Part shown: piece after piece, positions 1-8,206 of the stretch
How positions within the stretch are numbered: position 1 is the stretch's first letter
Layout: the number at the start of each line of letters is the position of its first letter
NCBI RefSeq assembly: GCF_003612555.1
Contig: NZ_RAZF01000003.1
Location: 124,001 to 188,000, forward strand
Origin: Acutalibacter sp. 1XD8-33
GTDB taxonomy: Bacteria; Bacillota; Clostridia; Oscillospirales; Acutalibacteraceae
Reading direction: 5' to 3'
DNA length: 64,000 nt
Notes under the pieces: model-generated
The model's input: the letters and a program-made list of their open reading frames with translations, nothing else
Databases searched by the model: none
What the model was told of the DNA's origin: nothing
Program-made: the position numbers and the translations under genes

Positions 1-339
1 TGGAATCTTATGGGAGAATTCACGAAAAAATCTTTTGCTAGGCTTGGTATTACGGTTTCGATATACGGAACATATTCACCAACTTATGATGATATAAAGA
101 ATGCGACAACTGACTATCGCCTGATGCTTGTAAATATCAAAGGACATAATGGATATAATGGGGGGCATGCTGTTGTCGGTTATGCTTGTACTACTTTACA
201 AGAAAGCAGTACTGGACGGCAATACAAATTTTTAAAGGCTTGTGATGGAAAGTCAACTACTGCAAGGTATTTTGATGTTGATTCTATGACTGGATGTGGT
301 GACGAATATTGGGAGGTATACTTTAATGGGCTCCGATAG
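1..339 (+). CDS. C-terminal part of a C39-like cysteine peptidase-fold protein (5' partial)
   Basis: The frame is open to the first base of the window, so the N-terminus lies outside and the ATG at 10 is probably internal. About 112 residues are visible. The segment GHAVVGYACT, followed about 25 residues later by CDGKSTTARYFDVDS, fits the catalytic His and the downstream Asp/Asn region of a papain-fold C39-like domain. The catalytic Cys would be upstream and cannot be checked. The DNA is clearly more AT-rich than everything that follows, and the stop overlaps the start of the next gene, so separate acquisition is likely. The substrate is unknown. Confidence 0.5.
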   Translation, partial: WNLMGEFTKKSFARLGITVSIYGTYSPTYDDIKNATTDYRLMLVNIKGHNGYNGGHAVVGYACTTLQESSTGRQYKFLKACDGKSTTARYFDVDSMTGCGDEYWEVYFNGLR

Positions 340-1240
340 AGTTTACGGCTCTGGCCATATGTTTCAGAATCTCTCGCTCTTGGGGTGTCTTTTTGCTCTG
401 GTTTTATTCTGCTCCGGCTGCTCTGCCAGCGCTGTCCCCGAAGAGGAACCCGCCTCCTGCGCCTGCAACTGCTGGACCTGCGTCACCGCCTCCGCCGACC
501 GCCTCTTTTCCCTGACGGAGGACGACATTCTCCACGATATCCTGTACCTGTCCGACGGCGACAAGCGCGTCTACCTGGAGGGCGGTGACCTGAGCTCCGC
601 TCTTGGGCTGCTCAACAGCTTCCAGCCGGTCCGCCAGGAGGAGGCCGGGGCAGCGGAGAGGGAGGGCTGCTATCTCTTCCTGAGCCTCCTGGACTCCGAC
701 CGGGAATTCTGGATCACCCGGGACTCCATCTCCATAGGGGACACCCGCTATGTGGGGGAGGAAGACTGTCTGGGCGGCCTCCTGGACGCCTTCCTGGAGG
801 GCAAGCCCTTGGAAGCGCCCGCCACCAAGGAGCCGGAACCCGCCGCCCCCCAAAATGCTGAGGAAAATCCGGAGAACGCCTGCCCCTGCGGGTGCCAATC
901 CTGCGGATGCGAGCCCTTCGGCCGGCTCTTCGCCTATCCCCGGGACCGAGTGATCTCCGTGTGGGCCGACGATGGCGGCGGGCGGATCGTCCTGGAGGGG
1001 GACCGCGCCCGTGCCTGCGTGGACATCCTCAACGATTTCCAGCCCCAGAAGGCCGAAAAGGTGCCCGAAATGGTGGGCGGCGGGGGCTACGGGCTGATCC
1101 TCCTGCTCCCGGACAGCGACCGGAGATTTACCGTATTCCCCGACTCTGTGCTTATTGGCGATGTTCTGTATTCCGGTGAAGAGGGCTGCATGGACGAGCT
1201 GATCACCTTCCTGGGCAGGACCGCAAGCGCAGAGCGCTGA
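326..1240 (+). CDS. Cys-rich lipoprotein with two tandem copies of one domain
   Basis: Unrecognised family. The ATG at 326 is preceded by GGGAGG at 311-316 with a 9-base spacer, better than the upstream ATG at 296 or the ATG at 359. The N-terminus carries a hydrophobic signal segment ending in a lipobox (LFCSGC), so an exported, lipid-anchored protein is expected. The mature part is an internal duplication. Each half begins with a Cys cluster (CACNCWTC; CPCGCQSCGC), followed by a matching run: LF.., a strand ending in V/IVLEG, a helix with L..FQP, a segment L.L.DSDR.F, and a segment S..IGD..Y.GEE.C. The clusters could bind metal or form disulfides. The start overlaps the AT-rich upstream gene by 14 bases. 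Function unknown. Confidence 0.75.
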   Translation: MGSDRVYGSGHMFQNLSLLGCLFALVLFCSGCSASAVPEEEPASCACNCWTCVTASADRLFSLTEDDILHDILYLSDGDKRVYLEGGDLSSALGLLNSFQPVRQEEAGAAEREGCYLFLSLLDSDREFWITRDSISIGDTRYVGEEDCLGGLLDAFLEGKPLEAPATKEPEPAAPQNAEENPENACPCGCQSCGCEPFGRLFAYPRDRVISVWADDGGGRIVLEGDRARACVDILNDFQPQKAEKVPEMVGGGGYGLILLLPDSDRRFTVFPDSVLIGDVLYSGEEGCMDELITFLGRTASAER

Positions 1241-1381
1241 ACCGCCTCTGTGGGGCCATTGGTTTTCCGGCTTTGAGCGGAGGAATCCGCCACGCTGTTT
1301 ATGCTGCATTTTTATGAACAAACGATCGATTGCATAGGATTTCTCTTCTGGGGAACGATACTCCCGAATGGAGGTGGTCCT

Positions 1382-2050
1382 ATGTTTCAACATGAAAAAA
1401 TGCTTTTTCACCCTGTGGAGGTGGAAAAAGCAAATCCCCAGTATGCCGCTCTGCTCCAGGAACAACTGGGCGGCGGCAACGGCGAACTAAAAGCCGCCAT
1501 GCAGTATATGTCCCAGAGCTTCCGCATAAAGGATCCCGAAATCAAAGACCTATTTCTGGATATTGCCGCAGAGGAACTGGGCCATATGGAGATGGTGGCT
1601 CAAACCATCAATCTTCTCAATGGCCATGACCTGGACGTCTCCGCTGTGCCGGCCGGGGAAATCCAGTCCCATGTCCTGCTGGGCCTGAACCCCGGCCTGA
1701 TCAACGCCTCCGGCTATTCTTGGACCGGAGACTATGTCACTGTGACAGGCGACCTGTGCGCCGACCTGCTGTCCAATATTGCCTCAGAACAGCGGGCAAA
1801 AGTGGTATATGAATATCTGTACCGGTTGATCGGCGACAAAAAGGTGCGGGACACCATCGACTTCCTGCTAAACCGGGAAGAAGCCCACAACGCCCTGTTC
1901 CGCGAGGCCTTTAACCGGGTACAGGATACTGGCTCCAACCGAGACTTTGGAACCACAAAGGCGGCAAAAATGTACTTTAGCATGTCCCAGCCCTCTCCCG
2001 GCGGCAACAGTTTCTCCGGCACAGAGGTCACTCCCCCCGCGTTTCAATAA
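1382..2050 (+). CDS. Manganese catalase family protein (CotJC-like)
   Basis: 222 residues. The start at 1382 follows GGAGGTGG at a good distance. The ferritin-like four-helix fold of Mn catalases is recognisable from the metal ligand motifs in order: Glu in NGELKAAM, EELGHME (Glu and His), Glu in SEQRAKVVYEY, and EEAHNALF (Glu/His). The length is shorter than classical Lactobacillus Mn catalase and close to CotJC, the spore-coat member of the family. Likely role: hydrogen peroxide breakdown, possibly in the spore coat or under oxygen stress. The gene appears monocistronic and ends in a shared terminator with eda. Whether it is enzymatic or structural is not decidable here. Confidence 0.88.
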   Translation: MFQHEKMLFHPVEVEKANPQYAALLQEQLGGGNGELKAAMQYMSQSFRIKDPEIKDLFLDIAAEELGHMEMVAQTINLLNGHDLDVSAVPAGEIQSHVLLGLNPGLINASGYSWTGDYVTVTGDLCADLLSNIASEQRAKVVYEYLYRLIGDKKVRDTIDFLLNREEAHNALFREAFNRVQDTGSNRDFGTTKAAKMYFSMSQPSPGGNSFSGTEVTPPAFQ

Positions 2051-2054
2051 AAGC

Positions 2055-2082
2055 AAAAAGGCCGCATAGCAACGGCCTTTTT
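2055..2082. terminator. Bidirectional intrinsic terminator between the Mn catalase gene and eda
   Basis: Perfect stem AAAAAGGCCG / CGGCCTTTTT with an 8-base loop, with T-runs on both strands, placed between two convergent genes. Confidence 0.85.
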
Positions 2083-2096
2083 CTTTTCCCCGCAAA

Positions 2097-2747
2097 TTAA
2101 ATTCTATTGGCTCTGGCTTTTGCCGCAATTTCTCGGGACTCTCTGCACAGCCGGGTGATTTCCTCCCAGTTCTGCTCGCCGATCAACTTCGCAGTTACCA
2201 TATAAGAGCCCCCGCAGGCGGCAATGACCGGACAGGCCAGGTATTCCGCCAAATTATGGAGCCCGATTCCACCGGTAGGCATCACCTGAAACTGAGGGAA
2301 AGGAGCCGCCAGGGCCTTAATCTTTGCCAGCCCACCCGACTGTTCCGCCGGGAAAAACTTAATGACTTCCAGGCCCAATTTCAGCGCTGTATGATACTCG
2401 CTGGCCGTTGTACAGCCGGGATAGACCGGCACGCCCAGCCTCTGGCAGTACTCCACCAGCTCCGGGTCCAGCCCGGGAGACACTACAAACGCCGCCCCGG
2501 CTTCCAGCGCTTGATCAATCTGTTCCACGGCAGTGACCGTGCCCGCGCCCACAATCATGTCCGGGCAGGTCTCTTTCATGAGGGCAATGGCCTCCGGCGC
2601 TCCGGCGGCCCGAAAGGTTACCTCTGCCACCGGAACCCCGCCCGTACATAGAGCCCTTGCCAGAGGCCCGGCGTCCCGCCGGGGGGTCTCCAGCTTGATC
2701 ACCGGCACAATTCCGATCTCCGCTATTTTCTCACTGATGGGATTCAT
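2097..2747 (-). CDS. eda: 2-keto-3-deoxy-6-phosphogluconate (KDPG/KHG) aldolase
   Basis: 216 residues, class I aldolase of the KDPG/KHG family. It cleaves KDPG to pyruvate and glyceraldehyde-3-phosphate (Entner-Doudoroff or sugar-acid breakdown). Family motifs in order: VAEVTFR with the catalytic Glu and Arg, GAGTV, the PGCTTASE phosphate-binding loop, and VIKFFPAE with the Schiff-base Lys, then MPTGGI. The start at 2747 was chosen over 2819 because GAGGAAGGG sits just upstream and the extra N-terminal residues do not look like the family. No sugar-acid kinase or transporter is adjacent. The gene is isolated between two terminators, downstream of the rpsR operon. Confidence 0.93.
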   Translation of the reverse strand: MNPISEKIAEIGIVPVIKLETPRRDAGPLARALCTGGVPVAEVTFRAAGAPEAIALMKETCPDMIVGAGTVTAVEQIDQALEAGAAFVVSPGLDPELVEYCQRLGVPVYPGCTTASEYHTALKLGLEVIKFFPAEQSGGLAKIKALAAPFPQFQVMPTGGIGLHNLAEYLACPVIAACGGSYMVTAKLIGEQNWEEITRLCRESREIAAKARANRI

Positions 2748-2821
2748 GTTCCCTTCCTCTCTAGAGGGGCGTCCGCTTTCCGCGCACGCCGCCTCCTGTC
2801 GTTTAATTTTTGCCGTCATGG

Positions 2822-2860
2822 AAAAAGGCCCGTCGTTTGCAGCACAAACGACAAGCCCTT
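2822..2860 (-). terminator. Intrinsic terminator of the rpsF-ssb-rpsR operon
   Basis: On the minus strand, GGGCTTGTCGTTTG pairs with CAAACGACGGGCC around a short loop and is followed by TTTTT. It lies just downstream of rpsR. Confidence 0.88.
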
Positions 2861-2872
2861 TCAGTATTATCC

Positions 2873-3121
2873 TCAGTCGCTGGTATAAGGCAGCAGCGCC
2901 AAATGCCTGGCACGCTTAATCGCCACAGTCAGGGCGCGCTGATGATAGGCGCAAGTTCCGGTAACGCGGCGGGGCAGAATCTTTCCCCGCTCAGAAATAA
3001 ACCGGCGCAGCTTGGCCACGTCCTTATAGTCTATAAACTCCGCACGATCTACGCAGAAGCTGCAAACCTTCTTGCGGCCCTTGCGTCCGCGGCGGACTTC
3101 CCTCTCGGGTCTGTCTGGCAT
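2873..3121 (-). CDS. rpsR: 30S ribosomal protein S18
   Basis: 82 residues. S18 binds with S6 in the platform of the 30S subunit. Diagnostic sequence: [19 protein letters not shown] and [12 protein letters not shown]. It carries VCSFC plus a later CAYH, consistent with the zinc-binding (C+) form of S18. The start at 3121 follows AAGGAGG with 7 bases of spacing; the ATG at 3139 would place the ribosome site inside the gene. Third gene of rpsF-ssb-rpsR. Confidence 0.97.
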   Translation of the reverse strand: MPDRPEREVRRGRKGRKKVCSFCVDRAEFIDYKDVAKLRRFISERGKILPRRVTGTCAYHQRALTVAIKRARHLALLPYTSD

Positions 3122-3162
3122 ATCAAAAACCTCCTTCACTTCATATAATACACAGTCCCATT

Positions 3163-3639
3163 TTAGAACGGGAGGTCGTCGTCGGTCAGAATCTCCTCAA
3201 AATCGCCTGTATCCCCGCTGGAATAAGCGGCCGCAGGCTCTTTTAAGGCCGGCTCAGAATAAGAACGGCCTTCTCCCCCATAGGAAGAGACTCCGCTGTA
3301 GTCGCCGCCCCCCTGGGTCTCCCGCTTGGACCCGGTAAAGCTCACATTGTCCGCCTGAATCTCCACGGACTTGCGCTTGTTCCCCTGCTTGTCCTCCCAG
3401 GTGCGGGTTTGAATGGAACCATTCACAGCCATCATCTGACCCTTTGTGAAATACTTGCACACAAACTCGGCGGTCTGCCTCCAGGCAACCACATCCAGAA
3501 AATCCGTCTGGCGGTCGCCGTTTCTGGAAAAAGAGCGCTCCACCGCCAGCGTGAAGGTGGTAACGGGGACATCATTGGGCGTATACCGGAGCTCCGGGTC
3601 GGCAGTCAGCCTGCCCATAATAACAGCCACGTTCAGCAT
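3163..3639 (-). CDS. ssb: Single-stranded DNA-binding protein
   Basis: 158 residues. OB-fold from [20 protein letters not shown] to about residue 105, then a low-complexity Gly/Ser-rich linker and the acidic tip DDDLPF, which in this family recruits replication and repair partners. The tetramer-forming SSB protects single-stranded DNA. The start at 3639 follows AAAGGAAGG. Its position between rpsF and rpsR is the conserved Firmicute arrangement. Confidence 0.97.
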   Translation of the reverse strand: MLNVAVIMGRLTADPELRYTPNDVPVTTFTLAVERSFSRNGDRQTDFLDVVAWRQTAEFVCKYFTKGQMMAVNGSIQTRTWEDKQGNKRKSVEIQADNVSFTGSKRETQGGGDYSGVSSYGGEGRSYSEPALKEPAAAYSSGDTGDFEEILTDDDLPF

Positions 3640-3708
3640 ATTCAGGACGACCTTCCTTTCTTTGCGGCGGCACAAAGCCCCAAGCCTGTCCCGCGAATCT
3701 TGTTCCCT

Positions 3709-4125
3709 TTACTCAGCCTTCTGGGCTTCGCCAGCGGCCTCCACGGCTTCCACCGCGATGGCCTCTACGTCGATATCGCCGCTCTCTTCAGGCTTCTGCG
3801 CCTTTTGGGGCTTGCGCTCCACGATATGCCGGGGATCCCGCTTGACAATCAGCGTGCGCACGATTCCATCGGCAATCTGGTAGCGGCGGTCCAGCTCTGC
3901 GGTGAACTCCGGGCCACTCTCAAAATTGATGAGCGTGTAATAACCCTCGGTCTGCTTGTTGATGGGGTAGGCAAAGCGCCGCTTGCCCCAGTCGTCAACA
4001 CTCTGAACAGTTCCGTGCTCTGCAATGAGCGCCTTGAATCTCTCCACCAGAGCCGCGCTGCCCTCTTCCCCCAGTTTCGCGGAAGTGACGATGACGGTTT
4101 CGTAGAGGTTCTTTCCTTCTGCCAT
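3709..4125 (-). CDS. rpsF: 30S ribosomal protein S6
   Basis: 138 residues. The core S6 fold is marked by YETVIVTSAKLGEEG, WGKRRFAYPINK and Y.LINFES. The C-terminus has an extra acidic/Ala-rich tail of about 35 residues beyond the usual length. The start at 4125 follows GGAGG. First gene of the operon with ssb and rpsR. The leader between the promoter and the start can fold (CCGCG/CGCGG and CCTTG/CAAGG pairings), which may be the known S6:S18 autoregulatory leader, but this is unproven. Confidence 0.96.
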   Translation of the reverse strand: MAEGKNLYETVIVTSAKLGEEGSAALVERFKALIAEHGTVQSVDDWGKRRFAYPINKQTEGYYTLINFESGPEFTAELDRRYQIADGIVRTLIVKRDPRHIVERKPQKAQKPEESGDIDVEAIAVEAVEAAGEAQKAE

Positions 4126-4219
4126 TTGTATTGCACCTCCTTTTGGCCTTATGGCCCCGCGATGCCTTGGATTTTCGCGGAGCAAGGAAGTTTGAAACTC
4201 TGTCTCAAACAACTTTACT

Positions 4220-4247
4220 ATTATACCACAATCTGCCGGAAAGTCAA
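4220..4247 (-). promoter_or_regulatory. Sigma-A promoter of rpsF-ssb-rpsR
   Basis: Minus strand: TTGACT (4242-4247), 16 bp, TATAAT (4220-4225). It lies about 95 bases upstream of rpsF, leaving room for a regulatory leader. Confidence 0.85.
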
Positions 4248-4279
4248 GGGCCCGCGCCCCCAATCCGGCGGCTTTTTTC

Positions 4280-6328
4280 TCAGGCCAGCACCATGACCCC
4301 GTAGGGGGGCAGCTCCGCCTCACCCTCGCAGGGGAGCCCGGTGAGAAGGTCCGTCATGGGCCCGTGGCAGGTAAAGGGCCGGGGTGCATCCGTGTAATTC
4401 AGGAGGATATGATAGGCCCTGTCCCCCTTCTTCCGCACCGCCAATTCGATATCTTGGGGCAGGTCCAGCCACTGGGCATAGGGCTCTTCCAGCCCTGCGT
4501 AGCTCAGCAGCGCGGAGGCCATCTCCTCCGAGAAGGCAGCGCCCACGTAAATCGCCTCGCCCTTGCCGGTTCGCTTGCGCAACACGCCGGGTTGCCCGTC
4601 GTAGAACTCCCGGGTATACCACCGGCCCAGGGCCTCGCCGTCCTCCGGCTCCAGGATTTCATTGAGCCTGGGCATGGGCACGCTCCTCCCAAAGAGCACC
4701 ACCGCCGTCCGGCTGTCCTCCGGAACCAGGGTGTACTCCCGCACGGTTCCCCCCACCAGCTCTGCCGCCGGGCCGGGGGTGGGGCGCATGGGACACCGGC
4801 CGAATTCGTCCTTGAAGCCCGTCCGGGCCCCAAAAATCACCCTGCCGCCCCTTTCTACGTACTCCTTCAGCAGCCCGGCGGTTTTCTCCGGCAGCAAGGC
4901 GATGTGGGGCAGCACCAGCAGGTCGTAGGGGGCCAGCGCCTCCAGGCCCAGGTCCTCCCCCAGGCAGAGCAGATCCATGGGCGTGTGGGCCACCTGGCAA
5001 GCCGCGAACCAGTTCATGACGGAGACGCCCTCCAGTGGGCCGTGGAAAATGTCCCCCTCCCCGTCCCACTGGGTGGGGTAGTGGTAGCACACCGCCACCT
5101 TGGCCGCATACCGGCTGCCCGCCAGCTCCGCCGCCCTGGCGGTCTCGTCCCGGAGAACCCGGAGCTCCTCCAGCTGGCGGCTGTCCCGGTTGTCCCAGGG
5201 CAGGATACCGTTCCAGTAGATCTCCATGCCCACATTGCAGGTGCGCCACCGGAAGAAGCTCACGAAGTCCGCCCCGTGGGCAATGGACTGCCAGGCCCAC
5301 AGGCGCATCTGTCCCGGCCTGGGGGCGGGCTGGGGCATTCTGGTCTGCCAGCCGCCTCCCCCGGACTGCTGCTCCATGATGCCGAAATTGGGGGAGATGG
5401 ACCGCACACGAGCAAGGCTCAGGCCGCTGACCCTGTCCCGCAGACGCCCGAAGGCGGAGGCGTTGCCGTTGGCCCCGCCCAGGGAATAGGCGAAATTGGG
5501 GTAGCTGTCGTAGGTGATGAAGTCCAGGGCCCAGCGGTTCAGGTCCTGGTAGTCGATATGGCCGAACACGCCGTTGGTGGTGATGAAATCCCCCGGCTTC
5601 CGGTATTTTTTGATGATATCCGCCTGCATCTTGAAAAAGGCGACGCTGTTCTCAGAGATGAACTTCTTCTGCTCCAGAAGCAGGTGGGGGTTGGGGGAAT
5701 TGGCCAGGGTGGGCCGGGCCACGAAGATCTCCTCCCAGTCCGTGTACTCCTGGTTCCAGAACACCGTGCCCATGGCCTGGTTTAGAGCTTCCAGAGTGCC
5801 GAACTTATCCTTCAGATAGGCCCGAAAGGCAACGGAATCCGCCTCGGAATAGAACATATTGGTCTCGCAGTTGATCTCGTTGTCGATCTGCCAGCCGATG
5901 ATGGCGGGGTGGGACCCATAGTGCCCGGCGATCTCCTCCACCACCCGGGCGCACAGCTTGAGAAATACCGGGGAGGTGTGGTTGCAGTGGCAGCGCATCC
6001 CGTGGCGCACCAAGGTGCCGTCCGGGAAGGCGTTCAGAGTCTCGGGGTACTTCTCGGTGAGCCAGGCGGGGGGCGTGGCCGTGGGGGTGCAGAAGATCAC
6101 CTTCATGCCCTTCCTCTGGGCCAGGTCCAGAAAGCGCTGGAAGAAGGAGAAGTCAAAGGCCCCCTCGGTCCTCTCGAACTTGCTCCAGGCGAACTCCCCG
6201 ATCCGGCAGACGGAGATCCCCGCCTCCAGCATCCGGTCCAGGTCCTGTTCCCACAGGCTTTCCGGCCAGTGCTCAGGATAGTAGCACACCCCCAGGGTGA
6301 GCCTGTCCAAATGGATGGAATATTCCAT
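4280..6328 (-). CDS. GH42 beta-galactosidase
   Basis: 682 residues, full length for glycoside hydrolase family 42. It hydrolyses terminal beta-galactosides (galacto-oligosaccharides, arabinogalactan fragments or lactose), probably in the cytoplasm since no signal peptide is seen. TIM barrel about 1-380 with the acid/base Glu in GWQIDNEI (E151) and the nucleophile in GIMEQQSG (E319); then the trimerisation (GATase-like) domain and a small C-terminal beta domain. The Cys cluster that binds Zn in some GH42 enzymes is only partly present. Start: ATG at 6328 has proper spacing from GGAG; the ATG at 6334 is too close. It follows era by 12 bases on the same strand, an unusual partner for a housekeeping gene; no sugar transporter is adjacent. 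Confidence 0.93.
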   Translation of the reverse strand: MEYSIHLDRLTLGVCYYPEHWPESLWEQDLDRMLEAGISVCRIGEFAWSKFERTEGAFDFSFFQRFLDLAQRKGMKVIFCTPTATPPAWLTEKYPETLNAFPDGTLVRHGMRCHCNHTSPVFLKLCARVVEEIAGHYGSHPAIIGWQIDNEINCETNMFYSEADSVAFRAYLKDKFGTLEALNQAMGTVFWNQEYTDWEEIFVARPTLANSPNPHLLLEQKKFISENSVAFFKMQADIIKKYRKPGDFITTNGVFGHIDYQDLNRWALDFITYDSYPNFAYSLGGANGNASAFGRLRDRVSGLSLARVRSISPNFGIMEQQSGGGGWQTRMPQPAPRPGQMRLWAWQSIAHGADFVSFFRWRTCNVGMEIYWNGILPWDNRDSRQLEELRVLRDETARAAELAGSRYAAKVAVCYHYPTQWDGEGDIFHGPLEGVSVMNWFAACQVAHTPMDLLCLGEDLGLEALAPYDLLVLPHIALLPEKTAGLLKEYVERGGRVIFGARTGFKDEFGRCPMRPTPGPAAELVGGTVREYTLVPEDSRTAVVLFGRSVPMPRLNEILEPEDGEALGRWYTREFYDGQPGVLRKRTGKGEAIYVGAAFSEEMASALLSYAGLEEPYAQWLDLPQDIELAVRKKGDRAYHILLNYTDAPRPFTCHGPMTDLLTGLPCEGEAELPPYGVMVLA

Positions 6329-6340
6329 ATTCATGCTCCT

Positions 6341-7246
6341 TTACAGTTGAAAATCCCGCTGGGAAAATCCCAGCCCCTGCAAGGTTTCCGGGCGTTGCCG
6401 CCAGTCCTCCTTCACTTTGACCCAGAGCTGGAGGTTTACCTTGCAGCCGAAAAACCGCTCCAGGTCCGCCCGGGCCGCGGAGCCGATCTGCTTGAGCATG
6501 GCACCGCCCTTGCCGATGAGGATTCCCTTATGATTGGCTTTCTCGCAGTAGAGAGTCACATGCAGTTCCAACAGTTCTCCTCGCTCCCGCATAATCTCCG
6601 TCACAGCGGCCACCCCGTGGGGAATCTCCTGGTCCAACAGGCGCAGGACCTTTTCCCGCACAAATTCCGCCGCCAGCACCCGTTCCGGCTGGTCGGTGAG
6701 GGTGTCCTCGTCAAAGAGCCAGCCCCCAGGCTGCGTCAGCGCCTTCAGTTCGTCCGAGAGCGCGTCCATGCCGCTGCCGTCCCGGGCCGAAACCGGCACC
6801 ACCGCCCTGAAATCATACAGCCGGGAATAGGCGGCAATCTGCTCCATCAGGGGGGACTTGTCCGCCAGAAGGTCGATTTTGTTGATGGCCAGAAGAGCAG
6901 GAAGCCTCCCCCGGCGGAACCGCTGAACCAGCTCTTGGTCCGCCTTTGAGACAGGGGCTCCGGCCTCCGTCACCAACAGGCAGGCGTCCACCTCTTCCAG
7001 GGCGGCGGTGATGGAGCGCACCATATAGTCCCCCAGGGGATTCCTGGGCTTTAAGAGGCCCGGAGTGTCCAGGAACACCAGTTGGTCCTCTCCCTCCGTC
7101 AGCACACCCATAATCCGGGTGCGGGTGGTCTGGGGCTTCTTGGAGACAATGGCGATCTTCTCGCCGATGAGTTTATTGAGAAGGGTAGATTTGCCCACAT
7201 TGGGGCGGCCCACAATGGCAATGCAGGCCGATCTCTGATTATCCAT
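6341..7246 (-). CDS. era: GTPase Era, 16S rRNA maturation and 30S assembly
   Basis: 301 residues, standard for Era. GTPase motifs: GRPNVGKS (P-loop, about residues 13-20), DTPG and NKID. The C-terminal KH RNA-binding domain includes GKGGAMLKQIG and ends near WVKVKEDWR. Era binds the 3' end of 16S rRNA during 30S assembly. It lies in the classical phoH-ybeY-dgkA-era neighbourhood, but three unknown genes separate it from dgkA here. Confidence 0.97.
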   Translation of the reverse strand: MDNQRSACIAIVGRPNVGKSTLLNKLIGEKIAIVSKKPQTTRTRIMGVLTEGEDQLVFLDTPGLLKPRNPLGDYMVRSITAALEEVDACLLVTEAGAPVSKADQELVQRFRRGRLPALLAINKIDLLADKSPLMEQIAAYSRLYDFRAVVPVSARDGSGMDALSDELKALTQPGGWLFDEDTLTDQPERVLAAEFVREKVLRLLDQEIPHGVAAVTEIMRERGELLELHVTLYCEKANHKGILIGKGGAMLKQIGSAARADLERFFGCKVNLQLWVKVKEDWRQRPETLQGLGFSQRDFQL

Positions 7247-7258
7247 AATTTCTTCCTA

Positions 7259-7726
7259 TCAATAGGCCGGGATCTCCCCGGCGTAATTTTTTGCCCGTTC
7301 CAGAAGAGGGCCCCTGGCCCCCATGGTAAAGGCGATATTGCTGCTGCGGATGCACAGGAGCTCCATTCCAGGGGCCAGCTCCAGCTCCCGAAGGAGCGCT
7401 TCCCCCAGGAAAAGCCGGCCCTCCGGGGAGACCTCCAGCCAGCCATAGCGCCGGCCCTTATAGGGGACCAGCGTCCCGGCCGGCAGGGCATACACGTCCA
7501 GGTCCGGATTCTCCCGCAAAATATGCCCCAGCCGCGAGGGGGCCAGCAGCCCCTTCCGGGTGACGCAGAAGCCGCCGGTAGCCTTGGCCCCGGTGAAAAA
7601 ATAGACCCGGCCCTCCCGGCAGATCTGGTATTCCTCTATGGCCTGCTCCGGCAGGCAGAGGCTTCCGTCCTGGCGAACGCGGGACTTGCCAAACACAAAT
7701 TTTCCGCCTTTATTCAGCTGCGGCAT
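7259..7726 (-). CDS. Protein of unknown function with two AbrB-like beta repeats
   Basis: 155 residues, no named family recognised. Two segments resemble the swapped-hairpin half of AbrB/MazE-type domains. One is near residues 10-55 (KSRVRQDGSLCLPEQAIEEY, then a Phe- and Gly-rich strand). The other is near 95-145 (WLEVSPEGRLFLGEALLREL, then LAPGMELLCIRSS). Each has the pattern strand, Gly, hydrophobic strand, helix, then L.pG. This is my reading of the pattern and not a domain search. Start ATG 7726 has GGAGG nearby. It sits 12 bases upstream of era and 32 bases after the preceding gene, so it is cotranscribed. A DNA-binding or scaffold role is possible. Confidence 0.6.
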   Translation of the reverse strand: MPQLNKGGKFVFGKSRVRQDGSLCLPEQAIEEYQICREGRVYFFTGAKATGGFCVTRKGLLAPSRLGHILRENPDLDVYALPAGTLVPYKGRRYGWLEVSPEGRLFLGEALLRELELAPGMELLCIRSSNIAFTMGARGPLLERAKNYAGEIPAY

Positions 7727-7758
7727 AAAACCTCCGTTTCCTGTTCACCAAAAAAGTC

Positions 7759-8172
7759 TCATATTTCAAGCGCCTTGAGGATATTGCTCCGCTCTCCCGC
7801 CACAAACCGGCGGAACGCCGCGAACCGCTCCTCATAAACGCTTCTCTCCTCCCAGGTGATGCCGTGCTCGCCCTGGGCTGTGCGCACCATGCGATTATCC
7901 TCCGGCAGATGGGCTCCAAAATACTTGCTGTCCTCGCGCTTTTTGCACATCTTGCCCACCAGCTTCAGAAAGTCTTCGTAGGCCCGGGAAGGCGTGTCGT
8001 AATGCTTCAAGAGCAGATACTGGAACTGGTCCGAATTCATGGCGGTACAGTCAAAGATGCCGCACTCCCGGTCCTTCAGCACCAGAAGGACGCCCGCAGG
8101 ACCCTTTTCCACCACCGCATAGGCGGCATCCAGAGCCTGGTTTTCCTCCATCCTGACAACCGAGCGCACCAT
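7759..8172 (-). CDS. Conserved-looking hypothetical protein in the era operon
   Basis: 137 residues, soluble, mixed charge, no signal peptide or membrane segment. Two Cys pairs occur (CGIFDC and MCKK). A second Met at codon 8 is possible, but the first has the better purine-rich upstream region. No recognisable motif. Position between two other unknowns in the phoH-era cluster suggests cotranscription. Confidence 0.6.
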   Translation of the reverse strand: MVRSVVRMEENQALDAAYAVVEKGPAGVLLVLKDRECGIFDCTAMNSDQFQYLLLKHYDTPSRAYEDFLKLVGKMCKKREDSKYFGAHLPEDNRMVRTAQGEHGITWEERSVYEERFAAFRRFVAGERSNILKALEI

Positions 8173-8206
8173 GCCATATTTCCCCCTTACGTTCCGGCCT
8201 TTTGCC

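Noticed and set aside
1241-1381. Possible sigma-G or sigma-E promoter for the Mn catalase gene
   Set aside because: GCATA and CATAGGAT pieces are present but their partner boxes and spacing do not fit.
404-1465. Long open frame on the minus strand (353 codons)
   Set aside because: Runs antisense through the lipoprotein gene in a GC-rich frame; low-complexity Gly/Ala/Val composition and no ribosome site.
4126-4212. S6:S18 autoregulatory leader upstream of rpsF
   Set aside because: Pairings exist but I could not match the conserved binding core with confidence, so it is mentioned only in the gene note.
4364-5785. Long plus-strand open frame (473 codons)
   Set aside because: Antisense shadow of the GH42 gene, His/Pro/Gln/Gly-rich and without motifs.
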